Shown piece by piece: positions 1 to 11,430 of a stretch of DNA of 64,000 nucleotides (positions are counted from its first letter, which is position 1; every line of letters begins with the position of its first letter). The notes beneath the pieces are model-generated. The model had not been told where the DNA came from and searched no databases. It worked only from the letters and a program-made list of their open reading frames with translations. This DNA comes from Heliopora coerulea. Its lineage: Eukaryota; Cnidaria; Anthozoa; Scleralcyonacea; Helioporidae. The stretch is from positions 434,001-498,000 of the forward strand of contig JASJOG010000123.1 in assembly GCA_030142905.1 (NCBI GenBank), in the 5' to 3' direction. A program made the translations under genes and the position numbers.

Positions 1-447
1 AATTTCATCCAATGGAGATCAAACCTTAGTAAGAACTTTCTTACATTGACACTTAAGGAGTTACTTCAATTACAACAAAACTTTTCATTTTTTATCGACC
101 AGAAAATGTTCGCTTTATGCCTGGAAAAGTTTTAACGAAATTTAAATCACTCAAATGAGAACAAAACAAACGAAAAGACGTTATCTTGTAGCTTGGCAAT
201 CGAGTTAGAACAAGATGACACAGAGGCAATCAAGGGTGTAGTGATATTTTGACTCTGTTTCAAAGTCATTGTCAGTTCGTTTCACAGTGACGTTGAAACT
301 GAGTCGAAGTACCACCGAACCTTTATCTCCGCCTAATTTTATTCTAAAATTGAGTACCAAGCCATAAGACGACGTTTTTCGGTCCATGTCTCATTCTTTA
401 CTTTTAAAATCGTCGGTTAGTTACGCTTTTGAAATCAGTCGTACCAG

Positions 448-1389
448 TCACATACCGTTGGATCTTTGCTTTACTATTTCGCCTTTTCCACTGACAATCT
501 TAGTTGAATTACGAGTGTGTCTTCTCCACTTTCGCCAGATGAAAATAGCCATCAAAGTACGTCTATAGTCTGGAAGACGCCAAGCGTAGAGAAACGGATT
601 GACCACGAAATTCAGTGAAGCGACAGGCATATAATAGTATGGGAAATGGTATATCATTTTAGTCCACCTCACTATTCCTAACCGAGCTAGGTATTCTAGC
701 TGTTTTGCAATAAAATATGGAACTGCCGTTAATAACAAGATAAAGTTAAGAATTATCACTGTTTTCGCAATCTTTTTAGTTTTCGTACTCTTGCTACTAT
801 CTGAAAAGCTTCGTCGACTTTTCAACAGTTCTGAAATAACCAGAACTTTAAAGAACACTAAAATTACAACAGAGAACTCCAGTATTCCTATCCAAGCAAC
901 AAAAAGTTTATCCACTGATCTGGGGATATAGTTAACGGAACCGCATAAAAATGCCAGGATCCAGGAACAAATGCAAGCAACGATTATCTTTGTTCGGTTC
1001 AAAATAAGCTTGCATCGTAGTGGGTATTTCGTTACTACAAACATTTGCACAGTGAGTAACGTTAGCAGGAAAAAAGAAGCTGAATATCCGGAGTCCCGAA
1101 CAAAGTTGACCCTCGCCAATTTGTAAAAGAAATCGGAATAAGAATCATCCTTCGATTTCAACAGATCCATTCTCGAAAGAAATAAGCTGCCCATACTTGT
1201 CAAAAAATCCGCAAACGCCAAGTTTATTATTGTGACCCAAGCTCCTTTTTGTATAATCTTCAACGGGTCGAGACTGATTATGAGAATCAGCAGTGCGTTG
1301 GATACGATACCAGTGATCGATATAGCAAAAGTTATGTGCATATGGACTGGAATGTTGTCCTCATTACTATCACTGGTTCCGTTCGAATT
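448..1389 (-). CDS. Gene A exon 2: divergent class A-like GPCR, seven-transmembrane exon
   Basis: Encodes 313 residues of a seven-helix receptor of the plasma membrane. The exon starts at a good acceptor (pyrimidine tract then ttttcag, AG at 1391-1390) and reads on in phase 0. Visible marks: N of TM1 in GIVSNALL, D of TM2 in NLAFADFL, W of TM4, and NPFLY of TM7 followed by a basic tail. Family marks that are missing: DRY reads QMF, CWxP reads TAVP, and the TM3 and loop-2 cysteines are absent. The N-terminus has an NGT glycosylation site. It is the most diverged of the four receptors here. An in-frame Met upstream of the acceptor lies in the intron and is not taken as the start. Ligand unknown. 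Confidence 0.85.
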   Translation of the reverse strand, partial: NSNGTSDSNEDNIPVHMHITFAISITGIVSNALLILIISLDPLKIIQKGAWVTIINLAFADFLTSMGSLFLSRMDLLKSKDDSYSDFFYKLARVNFVRDSGYSASFFLLTLLTVQMFVVTKYPLRCKLILNRTKIIVACICSWILAFLCGSVNYIPRSVDKLFVAWIGILEFSVVILVFFKVLVISELLKSRRSFSDSSKSTKTKKIAKTVIILNFILLLTAVPYFIAKQLEYLARLGIVRWTKMIYHFPYYYMPVASLNFVVNPFLYAWRLPDYRRTLMAIFIWRKWRRHTRNSTKIVSGKGEIVKQRSNGM

Positions 1390-2330
1390 CTGAAAATAAG
1401 AAACAAGCAACATTAATTAGCCAATTTTCTATTACGTTTATCAGCAATTTGAGATTGGCCGAGTCATAAACGCTGTTTTCCACTAAGGGAATACTATTAC
1501 TATCGTGCGAATCGTCATTTCTTTGTAGAAACTGAACCGATTTCTCATTAGCTCAAGTCAATAGCCCACGAGACAAATGAAAAAGTCGCTTCACGCGATA
1601 ACATTCTTCTGCTGGAGGCAAGCTTAAACGAAACGAAGAGGTTCGCCAAAAGTAGTTACAAGGGAGATAAAAGTTCGGTTTCGTTTACACACAGAAATGT
1701 AAGCAATAAGCTGACAATAATCCCGCTTTCTGAAATAGAACATGCACCCTGCACCGTTGAATTAAATCAGTTGACCTTTTTCCTCTCAAATGGGTCAAAT
1801 ATGTCTGATACTTCGGCTAGTCTTATCCACTTGGTTTAACTCTTTTTCGAGTTTCGACTGTAAACCAAGTTTTTCACGACCTAAAGAAAATTCTGCTCGT
1901 GAAATATCACCGTGCGTTGCCAGGAAGCGGTGAGAAACTGTGACCTGAAGTTGAAAAATTTTATTTATTGTTTTCTGAAACCTATCCGTTTTGAACAACT
2001 TCTTATTCCAATTTCAAGATCAAACCAAATTTTGTGGAATATACCGTACGTTCCGATTCAGGGCAATGTTTGCATGCTAGAGAGATTTTTGAGTTCGACT
2101 TTTAAACATTTTTTGCGTGGCTTGACGCACAAGATATTTTTAGTCTTTCAAAATTTATTTGGGGGACAAAGGATGTCCGGTTTTCTCCCGTTGACTGGTA
2201 ATGCGGACGGAAGAGAGAACTCCGTCGGGGTCTCGGTACTTCAGTGGTTAAGATTCTTTACAATGATATCACGACGACGTTGAATAAATAACTGGGACAT
2301 TGTTAAAATCTCATTTTTTAAATACGCCTG
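1390..2330. other. Intron / non-coding stretch, nothing recognised
   Basis: Start of the gene A intron. Open frames here (for example a plus-strand one of 123 codons at 1912-2283) show no family resemblance, no promoter and low-complexity composition. I see no repeat of known type. Confidence 0.5.
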
Positions 2331-2403
2331 AGATTTATGACCGGATGGTGCACAGAAAGGCTTCCTAGACGAAGAGGGGCTTTTGTTGCTCTGTGACTGC
2401 TAT

Positions 2404-2727
2404 AGATCCCCGAATAATGAATACTCTTACAAAGGCTGCGAAAGATTTCACCTACCACCAAAGAGTTAAGCTCTGTGCAAGAATTCCCGTAAATTAAGAG
2501 ATGAAGACAGAAATGTTGTTCATGACACAGATATGGTACGGCAGAATATCCATGGTATCTTAGACGGACCTGAATGTTTGAGGGGTTATCGAACCGTCTG
2601 GCAAACTCTACCTCTTCAAGGCCTTCGAGTACCTAGAACTGTAGTTCAAACAGTGCTGAAGGAACTCGATCCTGTAGAAAGTCGGCAGCGAAGAGCTCAC
2701 CGTTTGAAGAGGAGAGAGTGGTTATAA
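2404..2727 (+). pseudogene. Fragment of an integrase-like transposon protein (N-terminal part)
   Basis: The translation from 2533 contains a stretch (HGILDGPECLRGYRTVWQTL, then QGLRVPRTVVQTVLKELDP and RRAHRLKRRE) that resembles the region just before the rve-type DDE core in integrase-like proteins common in cnidarian and fish genomes. The reading frame stops at RREWL, where the core with its catalytic residues should begin, about 35 bases before a Harbinger terminal repeat. There is no start or catalytic domain, so this is a truncated relic. The family assignment is from pattern memory and is moderate. Confidence 0.45.
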
Positions 2728-3053
2728 ACAAGACTAAATATAAGTTATAAACAAGACTAAGGGTCTGTTCATATGAGCCGAGATATCCCAGTAAACCGGG
2801 ATAATTTTAAGTGCCGAGATGTTTAGATCGTCTGTTCATTTGAGCAGAGATAACAACCGGGAAGAAATTTGGCGAGAAGATTTCATTTGGCGCCAAACGA
2901 ATCGCGTTCAAAATGGCGTACCTAAGAAATGCTTCAGCGATAACTGGCTTTTATTCTGTGTTACTTCAACTTCAAGGGTTACTTATATTGTGGCTTATTC
3001 ATAAACAACACCAGAATAACATGGTGAACCTGTAACTGGCGAGGAAAGGGAAT

Positions 3054-4200
3054 TTGTACCTGAAAAATCTAAAAATTGCAAGAAGACGATGCCTCCTAAG
3101 AAAGAAGCGAAGCTGTTGGTACAAGCCCGGCAGGACGGATATGTGGTGGCAAAACGTAATTGGGGGACACCTTCCTGATGAAAACTGGAAAAAAATTTCC
3201 GAATGTCAAAAAATGAGTTCGTGGATCTGTGTCAGGAATTGGATCATTACATTTCGCCAAAGCATTCCCCGAATTACAGGGCATTGTCAAGTAAGAAGAA
3301 ACTGGCCGTCACGCTTTACTATTTGAAGGACTCAGGTTCTATAGCAATGACTGCGAACACGGTTGATCTTGCAATAAACACTGCAGCAATTGCGATAAGT
3401 GATGTTTGTGATACTATAATAAGAGACCTTGGGCCTAAATATATCCAACTTCCCCAAAACAAAGAAGAAATGATGGAGAAGGTGTCAGAATTTGAGGCAA
3501 AATTTGGCATGTTACAAGCCTTCGGCTGCGTTGATGGCACACATATTCCTATTGTTCGCCCCAAGGAAATCTCGCAAGATTACTTTTGCTATAAGCAATA
3601 TTACTCACTTAACGTGCAAGCAGTTTGCGATTATAAAGGGACGTTCATCGATGTAGAATGCGTGTGGCCTGGCAGCGTCCATGACGCAAAGATCTTTGCA
3701 AACTCTTCAATTAATCGTAAACTTCAAAATCCTGAACTGGACACTCTTCCAGTCAGTTATTCCAGGTTGTGAAATGATACCAAATTACTTGATTGGTGAT
3801 CCAGCATACCCCTTGATCCCATTTTGCATGAAGGAGTATGACTGTTGCACAAGCATGAACAAATTGTTTTCAACCAAATGTTACGTTCATCAAGAAATCC
3901 CATTGAATGTGCCTTCGGACGTTTGAAAGCAAGTGGCCTATAATGACTTGAAAAATTGACCTTAAAATGGAAACAATCCCAAAAGCAATTTATGCCTCTT
4001 TTGTCCTCCACAATTATTGTAAGAAGAATAAGTCATCTTAAAAGTCTGTAAAATGCCAGCTTAAAATCATAAAAAACAATGAAAGGGAGAATGAACCAGA
4101 TCCAATATACTCTACCAACAGTGATGTAGGAGAACTTGTACGAAAAATACTGACCTTCTACATTCGGTCATGTTTGCCAGATCATTTGATTGCTTAGTTT
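3054..4200 (+). pseudogene. HARBI1-like DDE transposase, frameshifted
   Basis: Catalyses cut-and-paste transposition in the nucleus when intact. Motifs can be followed through several frames: an N-terminal NEFVDLCQELDHY segment, first catalytic Asp in GCVDGTHIPI (codon 3532), second Asp in WPGSVHDAK (codon 3683), then after a frameshift near 3765 LIGDPAYPLIPF, and the catalytic Glu in NPIECAFGRLK (codon 3905), followed by an AIYASFVLHNYCK segment near 3990. At least two frameshifts and internal stops mean it is inactive. Order and spacing agree with the DDE_4 family. The longest intact piece is 3203-3772. Confidence 0.85.
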
Positions 4201-4760
4201 AGATGTTTTCCAAATGATCAGTATAAACAGCCACTGTATTTTTATGTAAACAACCAGTTAAATTTCATTTTGCAGCACTTTTATACATATAGAGTATGTC
4301 AGGTCCATGACTTTGGAACTGGATGGAGGAGTGTGCTTTTATCAGCAATGGTGATACACCACAGTAAAGCAGTTACAGTAACCTGTTTTATATCATCACA
4401 GTCCCGTACATGGAATTAAAGGTAGTCCTTTAATTACAAATAGTCTAACGATAATCCTTACTTTATAACCTGTAAATAGCTCTAGTCTCAAGTACCAGGT
4501 AACCCCCAAAGATTATTTAATACCAAACCCCAATAATCTGTTACAGTTTCCAACGAGTCTGACATGTGCATATAGTTTCCTTCAACTAACTTCTTAAATA
4601 TAAACATGTTAACTTTTTATCAGTTTATATTGTATATAGCATATAACCATAAAACAGAAAATGCAAATTTAAACATACAAGTTAAAAAACGTCGCTATGC
4701 ATACCTACAAACAAAAAATGAACTCGAAAAATGCAAAATGTGTTTTTATGTTCTTGTTAT
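4200..4760. other. AT-rich spacer between the two Harbinger genes
   Basis: Between the convergent transposase and Myb-like gene. No coding potential or repeat recognised; probably the two 3' untranslated ends. Confidence 0.4.
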
Positions 4761-4762
4761 TA

Positions 4763-5854
4763 TCAATTAATATCACGAAGGGTGTAGTCAGTGTAGATAT
4801 CATTGTCTTGATGCTGTTGTCTTGAACTTCGTGGCTGATGAAACGATTGACCAGGATATGGTTGTTGATTCTGATAAAAAAGATTTTGGTGAACGGGCTG
4901 TTGAACAGGTTGTTGTTGCGATGAAAGTGCATGTACCGTCATCTCCATTGAATGACTGATCCCTGTTGCAATTTGCATCATACCTCTGCTCATATTTTCA
5001 ATTGCCTTAGAGAAATTTTCATTAGATTGTTTCATTGTTTCACACAAATTTCTCTTAAGTATTTTATCTTCTTTTGCTTCATTTATCAGGAGTTGATCTC
5101 TCTGAGATGAAGACAAATTTTTTTCAAGGTGCTTTCTCTTGTTGTCTACCAATTTTGGAACACTGTTCTCACTTGCTGGAGCTTTTCTCTTCCGACCAGG
5201 AAAACCTGTAACAAATTCGCAGATATGCCAGAAACCTCACTTGATTCCTCTTCTTGATCCGCATCTTTACCTTCATATAATAAATCTCCTTCATTTATCG
5301 AGTTGTTCGCTACTATACTTTCTGTGTTAATACCGCATGACAGCTTTTCTACGTTTGAATTTCCACCCCAAATAGCAACTAACTGGTCATAAAATTCAGA
5401 CTACTTTACTGCTTCCACTTCGCTTGCCTGATACCACAGCTTTTGAAAAGTTTTGTCGAGTTTCTTTGACCTTCTCAAGAACACGGTTATAACCCTTGTT
5501 TATCAATTTGTTTTCAGTTTGCTGGATTTTCCTAAACTCTCCTTGCTCCTCTGGTGAAAAACTATCGAAAGCTTTACTTGGCTAGCTCTTGTCTACAGAC
5601 CCAAAAAAGTGAATTTCTTGAGGGTTACCTGAATGAAACTTGGCCATTTCAGTACCCAAGTACTTGTACTGTGCCTTTTTATCAGCATCAAAATCCATGT
5701 TTCGATACTCCATTTTTGATTTGTACTCCTGGAGAGCACTGACAAGTCTTGAAATCATTTCCGCAGCCCAACGGAAGTTCTTTCTTCTAGTTAACTGCTC
5801 ATCTTCAACGACGGCAGTCTGCGTATCATTTGTTATTTGTTCTTCGTTCGCCAT
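4763..5854 (-). pseudogene. Harbinger Myb/SANT-like accessory protein, degenerate
   Basis: In PIF/Harbinger elements the second gene encodes a Myb-like DNA-binding protein that helps transposase reach the nucleus and the ends. Here the translation from 5854 starts MANEEQ and contains a SANT-like segment with spaced tryptophan and aromatic residues (RKNFRWAAEMISRLVSALQE, then YKYLGTEMAKFHSGN). After a stop near 5582 it continues in other frames (SEFYDQLVAIWGGNSN near 5370) and ends in a Gln/Pro-rich tail with the stop at 4763. Several stops and frameshifts. It is convergent to the transposase with about 560 bases between them. Confidence 0.65.
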
Positions 5855-6235
5855 TTGAAAACATGCAATTAAAAAGAGACTCACGAAGCATGCGCAGAGC
5901 AAACGGCTTGGTTAAAATATATCTGATTGGTCAACCTGTAATGTCAATCACTGTCAACTGGAATTGCCCACCAAAAAGGATAAAAAGAGACGCTCCTTCC
6001 CCAACAAGCACAGCAGACAAAGGAGAACTGAGAAACAGCGAGCAGAAACAGACAAGTGAACCTGCTGATTCTCCACAAACTTTGAGTTGTGAAAGATTAT
6101 GTAGCTTTTTAAATCTTGAAAGCCATCCGCTGGATGCTTTAAACTTGGAGTAGTCCGTCTTCTTTGCAACTCTCGCAGCAAAGTCTTAGATCATGGGACC
6201 ACAATGACATGAGGCACGCGTTAATCGTCGTTTTT

Positions 6236-6508
6236 TTATATACCATTTCCAAACACGTCGTTAAAGTCATAGTGCTGGGAACTACGATTTCGCTTTCTTG
6301 TTTGAGTAAATCCCCATTCATATTCTTCTATAACTTTATCCTTATTCTTACCAATGTTGCTTATTTGAGTCTTCCCACATGCATACTTTTCGGCAAGTTG
6401 GCGTACTTCTAGCAATCCACTTCCTCTCTCATGTTCTTCTTCAATTTGAAAACGCTGCTCTAAAGACTGTTCATTCGTAGATCTCTTACTCGATTTATCT
6501 TTTGACAT
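6236..6508 (-). pseudogene. N-terminal helix-turn-helix of a Tigger/pogo-like transposase
   Basis: Ninety codons starting MSKDKSSKRS. The segment LLEVRQLAEKYACGKTQISN lines up with VRKLAEKFGCGKTQVS of the intact Tigger transposase at 60.3 kb, i.e. the psq/CENP-B-type DNA-binding helix-turn-helix. The catalytic core is missing: the frame ends at 6236 and nothing recognisable follows on the minus strand. It is read as the N-terminal relic of an element whose 5' end is at about 7525. Confidence 0.6.
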
Positions 6509-6678
6509 GACTCACAGACGAGAACTGCATCAACTACTTCAAGTAAAGAGCATGGCAAGTTGGCTGTAGCGCGACTTGCGAGATACTAAACGCGTAAACA
6601 AGATATACTGTTAGGGCTGCGTCACAACTAGTGACGTGTTGTTTATGATTTAGAAATGCGAGAGCTTGGATATAACTT

Positions 6679-6774
6679 AAGAGAAATGAACGATCGTCAA
6701 GCTCTGTATACTCAGAAAACGGACTCAGAAATCGTTTTCTGAGTATACAGAGCTTGACGATCGTTCGTTTCTCT
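6679..6774. repeat. Long near-perfect hairpin
   Basis: Arms 6679-6721 and 6733-6774 are reverse complements over about 42 bases with one mismatch (core GATCGTCAAGCTCTGTATAC) around an 11-base spacer. No terminal motif of a known transposon class is evident. Confidence 0.8.
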
Positions 6775-6919
6775 TAGTGACGTGTTATGGAAGAAAGTGA
6801 TGCCAACGTCATGCCAACAAGGATTTATTCCAGCCTTAAATGAACCAGAGATTGACATTTCAGCGGGAATCGGAAAATGCAAAAGACAAATACGAAGCGG
6901 CATTGATAGAAGATAAAGT

Positions 6920-8218
6920 CGTGTTGTGAGTCATATTCCATTGGGATTGTCTTAAATAGTGTCCTCTTTCTTGAAAAGAGATGAACATAGAGGATTGGCC
7001 ATAATTAGCGGAAAGAGAAAAAACCGAGGTGGTGGAATGGGACTCAAGATTGCAGTTATTTATTAGTCATATGGCGAGGAGAAATACACGGAGAGACTCG
7101 TCAAACTGATCAGAAGCAGCGACACTGCTAAACAATGTTTACGAAAAGAAGACGAAGGTATAACCACAGTTGTAGAGACAGGACAGAGAAAGCGAAGATG
7201 CATTAATGAACCTGACCAAGATGGTCATCAAACAACATCCACTAAACTGACTGACTCGAAAACAAACATTAGAAAATAATTTCATAATAAGGACTTTGAA
7301 GTCGACAACTGACAAACAATAAGCCGAGTGACATAATCAAGGTGTCTGCTTTACCGAAATGAAAACACTAGAAGTGTTCTGTTGGGAATGAATAAGCGTC
7401 TGCAATGCCGTAGTAGTGAGAGTCCGTAATAGCTAGAGTTATTTCAAGTAAAATCATTATGGCTTTCGCCGGAGAGCTGGCTACGGTCCGTGATAGCTGG
7501 GTGTCCGCAAGGCGAGAGTTGACTGTAAAGGGTTTACTCTAACCGTTTGAACAGTTTATTTTAACCGTTTATACATTCTGAGTGAACCGCTCATACTGTT
7601 TACGAACGGTTAATAGAAAACGTTTAAAAGGTTTGAGGTAGGGGGTGTTTATATGGAGGCAAGCCAGCCCTCTTGGTAGGGCTAGCCCGAGACAGTGACT
7701 GACTGATATAGCAGTAATTTCCTTTTGGCTAATAAAGATAAGTTTCAAGCAATGTTCTTGACTAACAAAACAAAGGACATATGTTTCGGCGCGTTTAAAC
7801 GTTAACGTACTGATATGAGCAATTGAGAAGAGTTTCAGATGCTTAAATGACATTTAGAATTCATTACAACGTCAGTAGAATGTTATTCTATTCAAATGTG
7901 TTTAGTTAAGCTACTTTGTTAAATGTCGTTGCCGCGCTAGCTTGCTTAAATTCCCTAAAATCTCGTTGGGCCGCCTCTCGTTTACTTCAGGTTTCACTTC
8001 TCGCCCACAGTTGTTCCATCCTGGTCTTTTTCAAGATCAGTGACCAATTGCTTAAGAGCAAGAATTACTTTCGATATCGATATTTTACCTGGGGTAACAT
8101 TTCTGCTACAAGGTTTCCCAAACTAAGTTTACCCAAATTTGCGAGACCCTCACTACAGGGTTGAGTCATAGGACTAAATAAACTTACAATTACAAATCAA
8201 ACCGCTATATATTAAAAT
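6920..8218. other. Intronic stretch, nothing else recognised
   Basis: Apart from the Tigger end near 7500, I see only short degenerate repeats of the type ACCGTTT/AACGGTT at about 7540-7620. No coding region is supported. Confidence 0.4.
7490..7525 (-). mobile_element. Terminal inverted repeat of a degraded Tigger element
   Basis: On minus the sequence starts CAGTCAACTCTCGCCTTGCG and continues GACACC, flanked outside by TA (7526-7527). This matches the CAGTCGAACC...GCGGACACC end of the complete Tigger element at 59121. It is in the right place and orientation to be the 5' end of the element whose helix-turn-helix lies at 6236-6508; the other end is not seen. Confidence 0.5.
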
Positions 8219-8224
8219 ACTTAC

Positions 8225-8344
8225 TTTGGCATTGCTGGTTGAGTTGGCGGAATTGACTGAACCGTCTGTGTAATTTTGACGAACAAATAACAGGGCAAGC
8301 ACAAGCAGAGGCTCAACTCGGTGGATGTACTTGCTCGAAGGCAT
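8225..8344 (-). CDS. Gene A exon 1: start codon and signal peptide
   Basis: Forty codons beginning MPSSKYIHRV, followed by a hydrophobic run (LLVLALLF) and a polar N-glycosylation-rich end (NYT, NST). The exon ends AAA|GTAAGT, a phase-0 donor that joins in frame to the acceptor at 1389, giving a receptor of about 353 residues with a roughly 6.8 kb intron full of transposon remnants. An in-frame Met at 8386 would add 14 residues; the MPSSK start is preferred because it matches the length and layout of the other exon 1 copies and puts the hydrophobic core where a signal peptide needs it. Confidence 0.7.
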
Positions 8345-8403
8345 TATTGCTGTTTCACCTCTCCAAGGATTTTTTCCTTGAGCCATGTCGTCGTGGTTGA
8401 ATG

Positions 8404-8415
8404 CCCTTATATATA
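8404..8415 (-). promoter_or_regulatory. TATA box of gene A exon 1
   Basis: On the minus strand the sequence reads TATATATAAGGGCATTC, about 60 bases upstream of the MPSSK start codon. The same TATA-GC-ATTC layout precedes the other exon 1 copies at 17.3 and 28.9 kb. Confidence 0.55.
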
Positions 8416-8639
8416 AATTACGGTGCACGAATATGGTAAGTTTCCGGAAGTGACTTACATTGTTGACCAAACAGAACTTATATTCATTGTAAGACAACAC
8501 ACACAAACCGAAATAAAGCATCTTGGCAACGCAAACAAGACTCGGATTTTGACTCAGATTTCGAGATTTAAGATATTTTATCTTCGGTTTGTATTTTATC
8601 TTGTATTTGTTCACATCACATTCATTAATTGTTCGTAAA

Positions 8640-10660
8640 TCATGAATACATTAAGAAATTAACCCACGGCAATTAACGTTGTGTTATTTGCATTCGAAGT
8701 GATCAAGTTGACAATGAGACGAAGACGGCCAACTAGGCACTTTGCGCGGTGGATGAATTTGTTGTTTTTGACCATATGGATCAAGGCTTAAAAGTGTATA
8801 CTGTAGCTGAAAAGTCAAAATCTTTCATTTCTAGTATTTCACTTTATTGTTGCTGCACAAAATTGAACAATATAAATTTAGATAGTAAAATCACTGATAT
8901 GATGTTTTTAAATATTGAAAGGAATAAATGTAGTACATTTATAATAAGTTGTTTAATGTTTAATGTTTAATGTGATGTTTGACGGGACTTTATTCCACAT
9001 TTAATAGCAAAATTCTGCTAATTTAAAATGTGAATTCTAAAATTCATTAAAAATTCATGAGGAAAAGACAAAAGAAAATCATAAGCGTGTCGGATCTATA
9101 TATGTGATAAAGATACATGTGTCTTTACATGTGAAGAAGAAGTTCAAATTTTTCAGCTTTAGGAAGATAAATTTCCAAACTTTCTTCGTGAATTAGCGTA
9201 TTAGGAGGTTCATTTTAGAAGACATTTAAAAAACTCGCAGTTCGTGCTTTATCGGTTCTAAAATACTCGGCTATCGCCTCGTGTTTTAAATCCCGATAAA
9301 GCACTCCTGCTCGGTTTTTAAATATTACTTACAAGGCGAGAGTAACAATTAGAAAATGGTTAAAATACAATTTTTACGGCTAAGATTTAAATAATTTTTC
9401 CTACTCTAAAATGGAATAACATATGTATAGTTGGACTTTAAATTTCAAATATGAAAAACAGAGTCTTCTCTAAGACCCATCCAGAATTGTATTGCATTTA
9501 TCAATAGCATATACTACTCCACTTTGTTTTAACCGCTCACTTCCACATTTAAGATTATAAAATTTGTCTCCGTTAGATCTTGTCTCCTTCCCTCTTATTT
9601 GACCAACTGGCCTCGGCAACAACGTATGTAATTTATGTGCAGGGTTTTAAAACAGACCTCATCAGATCAATACACATATTATCTCTGCTGCTCTCAAGAG
9701 TTTTAAGGTCACTCTCGGTTAATGCCTGTTTACAGTCCATTTCAGGGTAAATTATCCGTGTGTGAAGGAGAAAATTATCCTTCAGCAATTTTAATACATT
9801 GTTTTTATCTCAAGATGTGGTTAATAATTGTTAAAAGAAGACGAAAGAGTGTATAGAATACGATATTTCATGATGAAATATTCTATGAATCCGAGCGTCT
9901 AGGGTTGCAGATATATGAAGTTTTTATTACGAACACTGATTTTTTCGTGCTTTATATCTACATTTAGTTGGTATTGAAGGAAGTTAAGTTCTTTTTATTC
10001 TTGGATTGATCCGTGACAAGTGTGTTGTCGAGGACGTTATGCCATCACTTATTCAAATCTTCCGTTTGAAATAAAACACCCTAACTTGAGTATTGACTTG
10101 ACAAGCATAAGTTGGATTATATGGAAAAAATAATAATAAAAGCGACAAACAGCACTCAATCACGAATCAGCTAAGGAAATTTCAGATACACACTGTGTGA
10201 GTAGATTACTTTTAACCCTATAACGTACAGTGTCGAATATATCGGACACCTAATAACAAAAGAATCAGTGAGAGAAGAAAGGAAAAACAAAGAGAGAACA
10301 AAGAACAAATGAAAAACATTTTAAGCGATAAAAGGTTAGCCCGTGATAAGGTTTTCCGGAAGGGATATCCGTGGATTGGAGCTTTTCTTTTTAAGTAGGT
10401 ATTGCATATTACGAATTAGTTTGCACGAATAAGAAATGTATTCTTTATCAAGAATGCTCGTTTTAGCGTTGAGGCTGAGCCTAAAGTCGACTCTTATGAG
10501 ATTTTTTCTTCTTACGTCTGAACTAATCTGTGACAAGTGCATTGCAAGCGAGATTCTTATCTAAAATTATAATCTAAGGGTTTACTTAAAACGCTGTCTT
10601 TTATCAATACAACAGTGACAAGCAATTTACCAGGTGGGAAACGAAGCCACAGAATGAGAA
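8640..10660. other. Intergenic region, otherwise featureless
   Basis: AT-rich sequence upstream of gene A exon 1. Apart from the dispersed repeat at 9040-9340, no gene or element is supported. Confidence 0.4.
9040..9340 (+). repeat. Dispersed palindromic repeat, copy 1
   Basis: Contains CTCGCAGTTCGTGCTTTATC and further on CGATAAAGCACTCCTGCTCG, partly inverted. The same family recurs at 39640-40005 and twice at 53755-54410. It looks like a non-autonomous DNA element (MITE) or a palindromic satellite unit; no coding. Confidence 0.6.
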
Positions 10661-10663
10661 TAA

Positions 10664-11427
10664 TGGCCTGTTCACATCAGGCCGAGTTATCTCGATGGGC
10701 AGAGATAAGTCGGGGTATAGGGTCAAAGTTATCCCTGTTTCACATGATAAAATGGAACAATTGAGATATCCCTGTCTTCCGTGATAACTGTAGCGTACCT
10801 AACCACACTCTTGAAAAAATAGCTAGCCGAAGAAGTTGATTGTTGTCGTAGGTTCTACAATTATAATCGCTGCCATTGTTTTGATGCAACTACATGGGCT
10901 TTTGGTACTATATAGAGTTAGCTTGGAATATAAAAGAATGTATTACGTAGTGCAGGAATCAGTGAAGAGTAATTTTATGTTAAGAAAGGTGTGAGCAAGG
11001 AGGACGAATTTCAACGAGAATTTTACGTAAAGAGTGGGAAAAAACCCAAAAAAATCTTAAAAAAACTTATGTATGCCTGTTCAACTGTTCATGAAATTGG
11101 CCGACTTTATCAATTTTAAGTTTTATCGATTGCTGCAGTCGAAACTTCTTTCACCTCCGCCATGTTGTTTCCCAGCAATTTTGACGTACACATGCGTAAT
11201 AATGTCGAAGTTAACTCTACCTCCCGAGGTAACCCGGGCTGAAGCTTTTACATGGAAGCAAACATATCTCGCTCCCCAGGGCTACCCTACCGTTTAGACC
11301 GAAATATTTCGTGGCCCCCAGATGTCTCGTTCTCATGTGAATGATCACGTATTTGATCAAGGAGATATGTATGGGAGACAGAGATATCTCTGCCCACCGA
11401 GATATCTCACCTCATGTGAACAGGGCC
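10664..11427. mobile_element. PIF/Harbinger-type MITE, 764 bp, complete
   Basis: Both ends are present: left TGGCCTGTTCACATC and right, read inward, GGCCCTGTTCACATG, with a TAA target duplication on each side (10661-10663 and 11428-11430). Subterminal GAGATATCTC motifs occur near both ends, as in the Harbinger element at 2761 whose end reads GGGTCTGTTCATATGAG. No transposase is encoded, so it is a non-autonomous derivative of the same superfamily and perhaps the same family. Confidence 0.8.
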
Positions 11428-11430
11428 TAA

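Larger units (their letters stand above)
2761..5960 (+). mobile_element. PIF/Harbinger DNA transposon, decayed, left end present
   Basis: The left end is GGGTCTGTTCATATGAGCCG preceded by TAA, the 3-bp target type of PIF/Harbinger. Subterminal copies of the CTGTTCAT and GAGATAT motifs follow. Inside are a HARBI1-type transposase on plus and a Myb-like protein gene on minus, the usual two-gene set of the superfamily in convergent order. I could not find the matching right terminal repeat, so the right boundary is only placed just beyond the start of the Myb-like gene; it may be deleted. Confidence 0.7.

Noticed and set aside
1390..1413. Start of gene A at an ATG at 1413
   Set aside because: The eight codons lie across a strong splice acceptor (pyrimidine tract and CAG) and homologous genes have no ATG there; exon 1 supplies the start.
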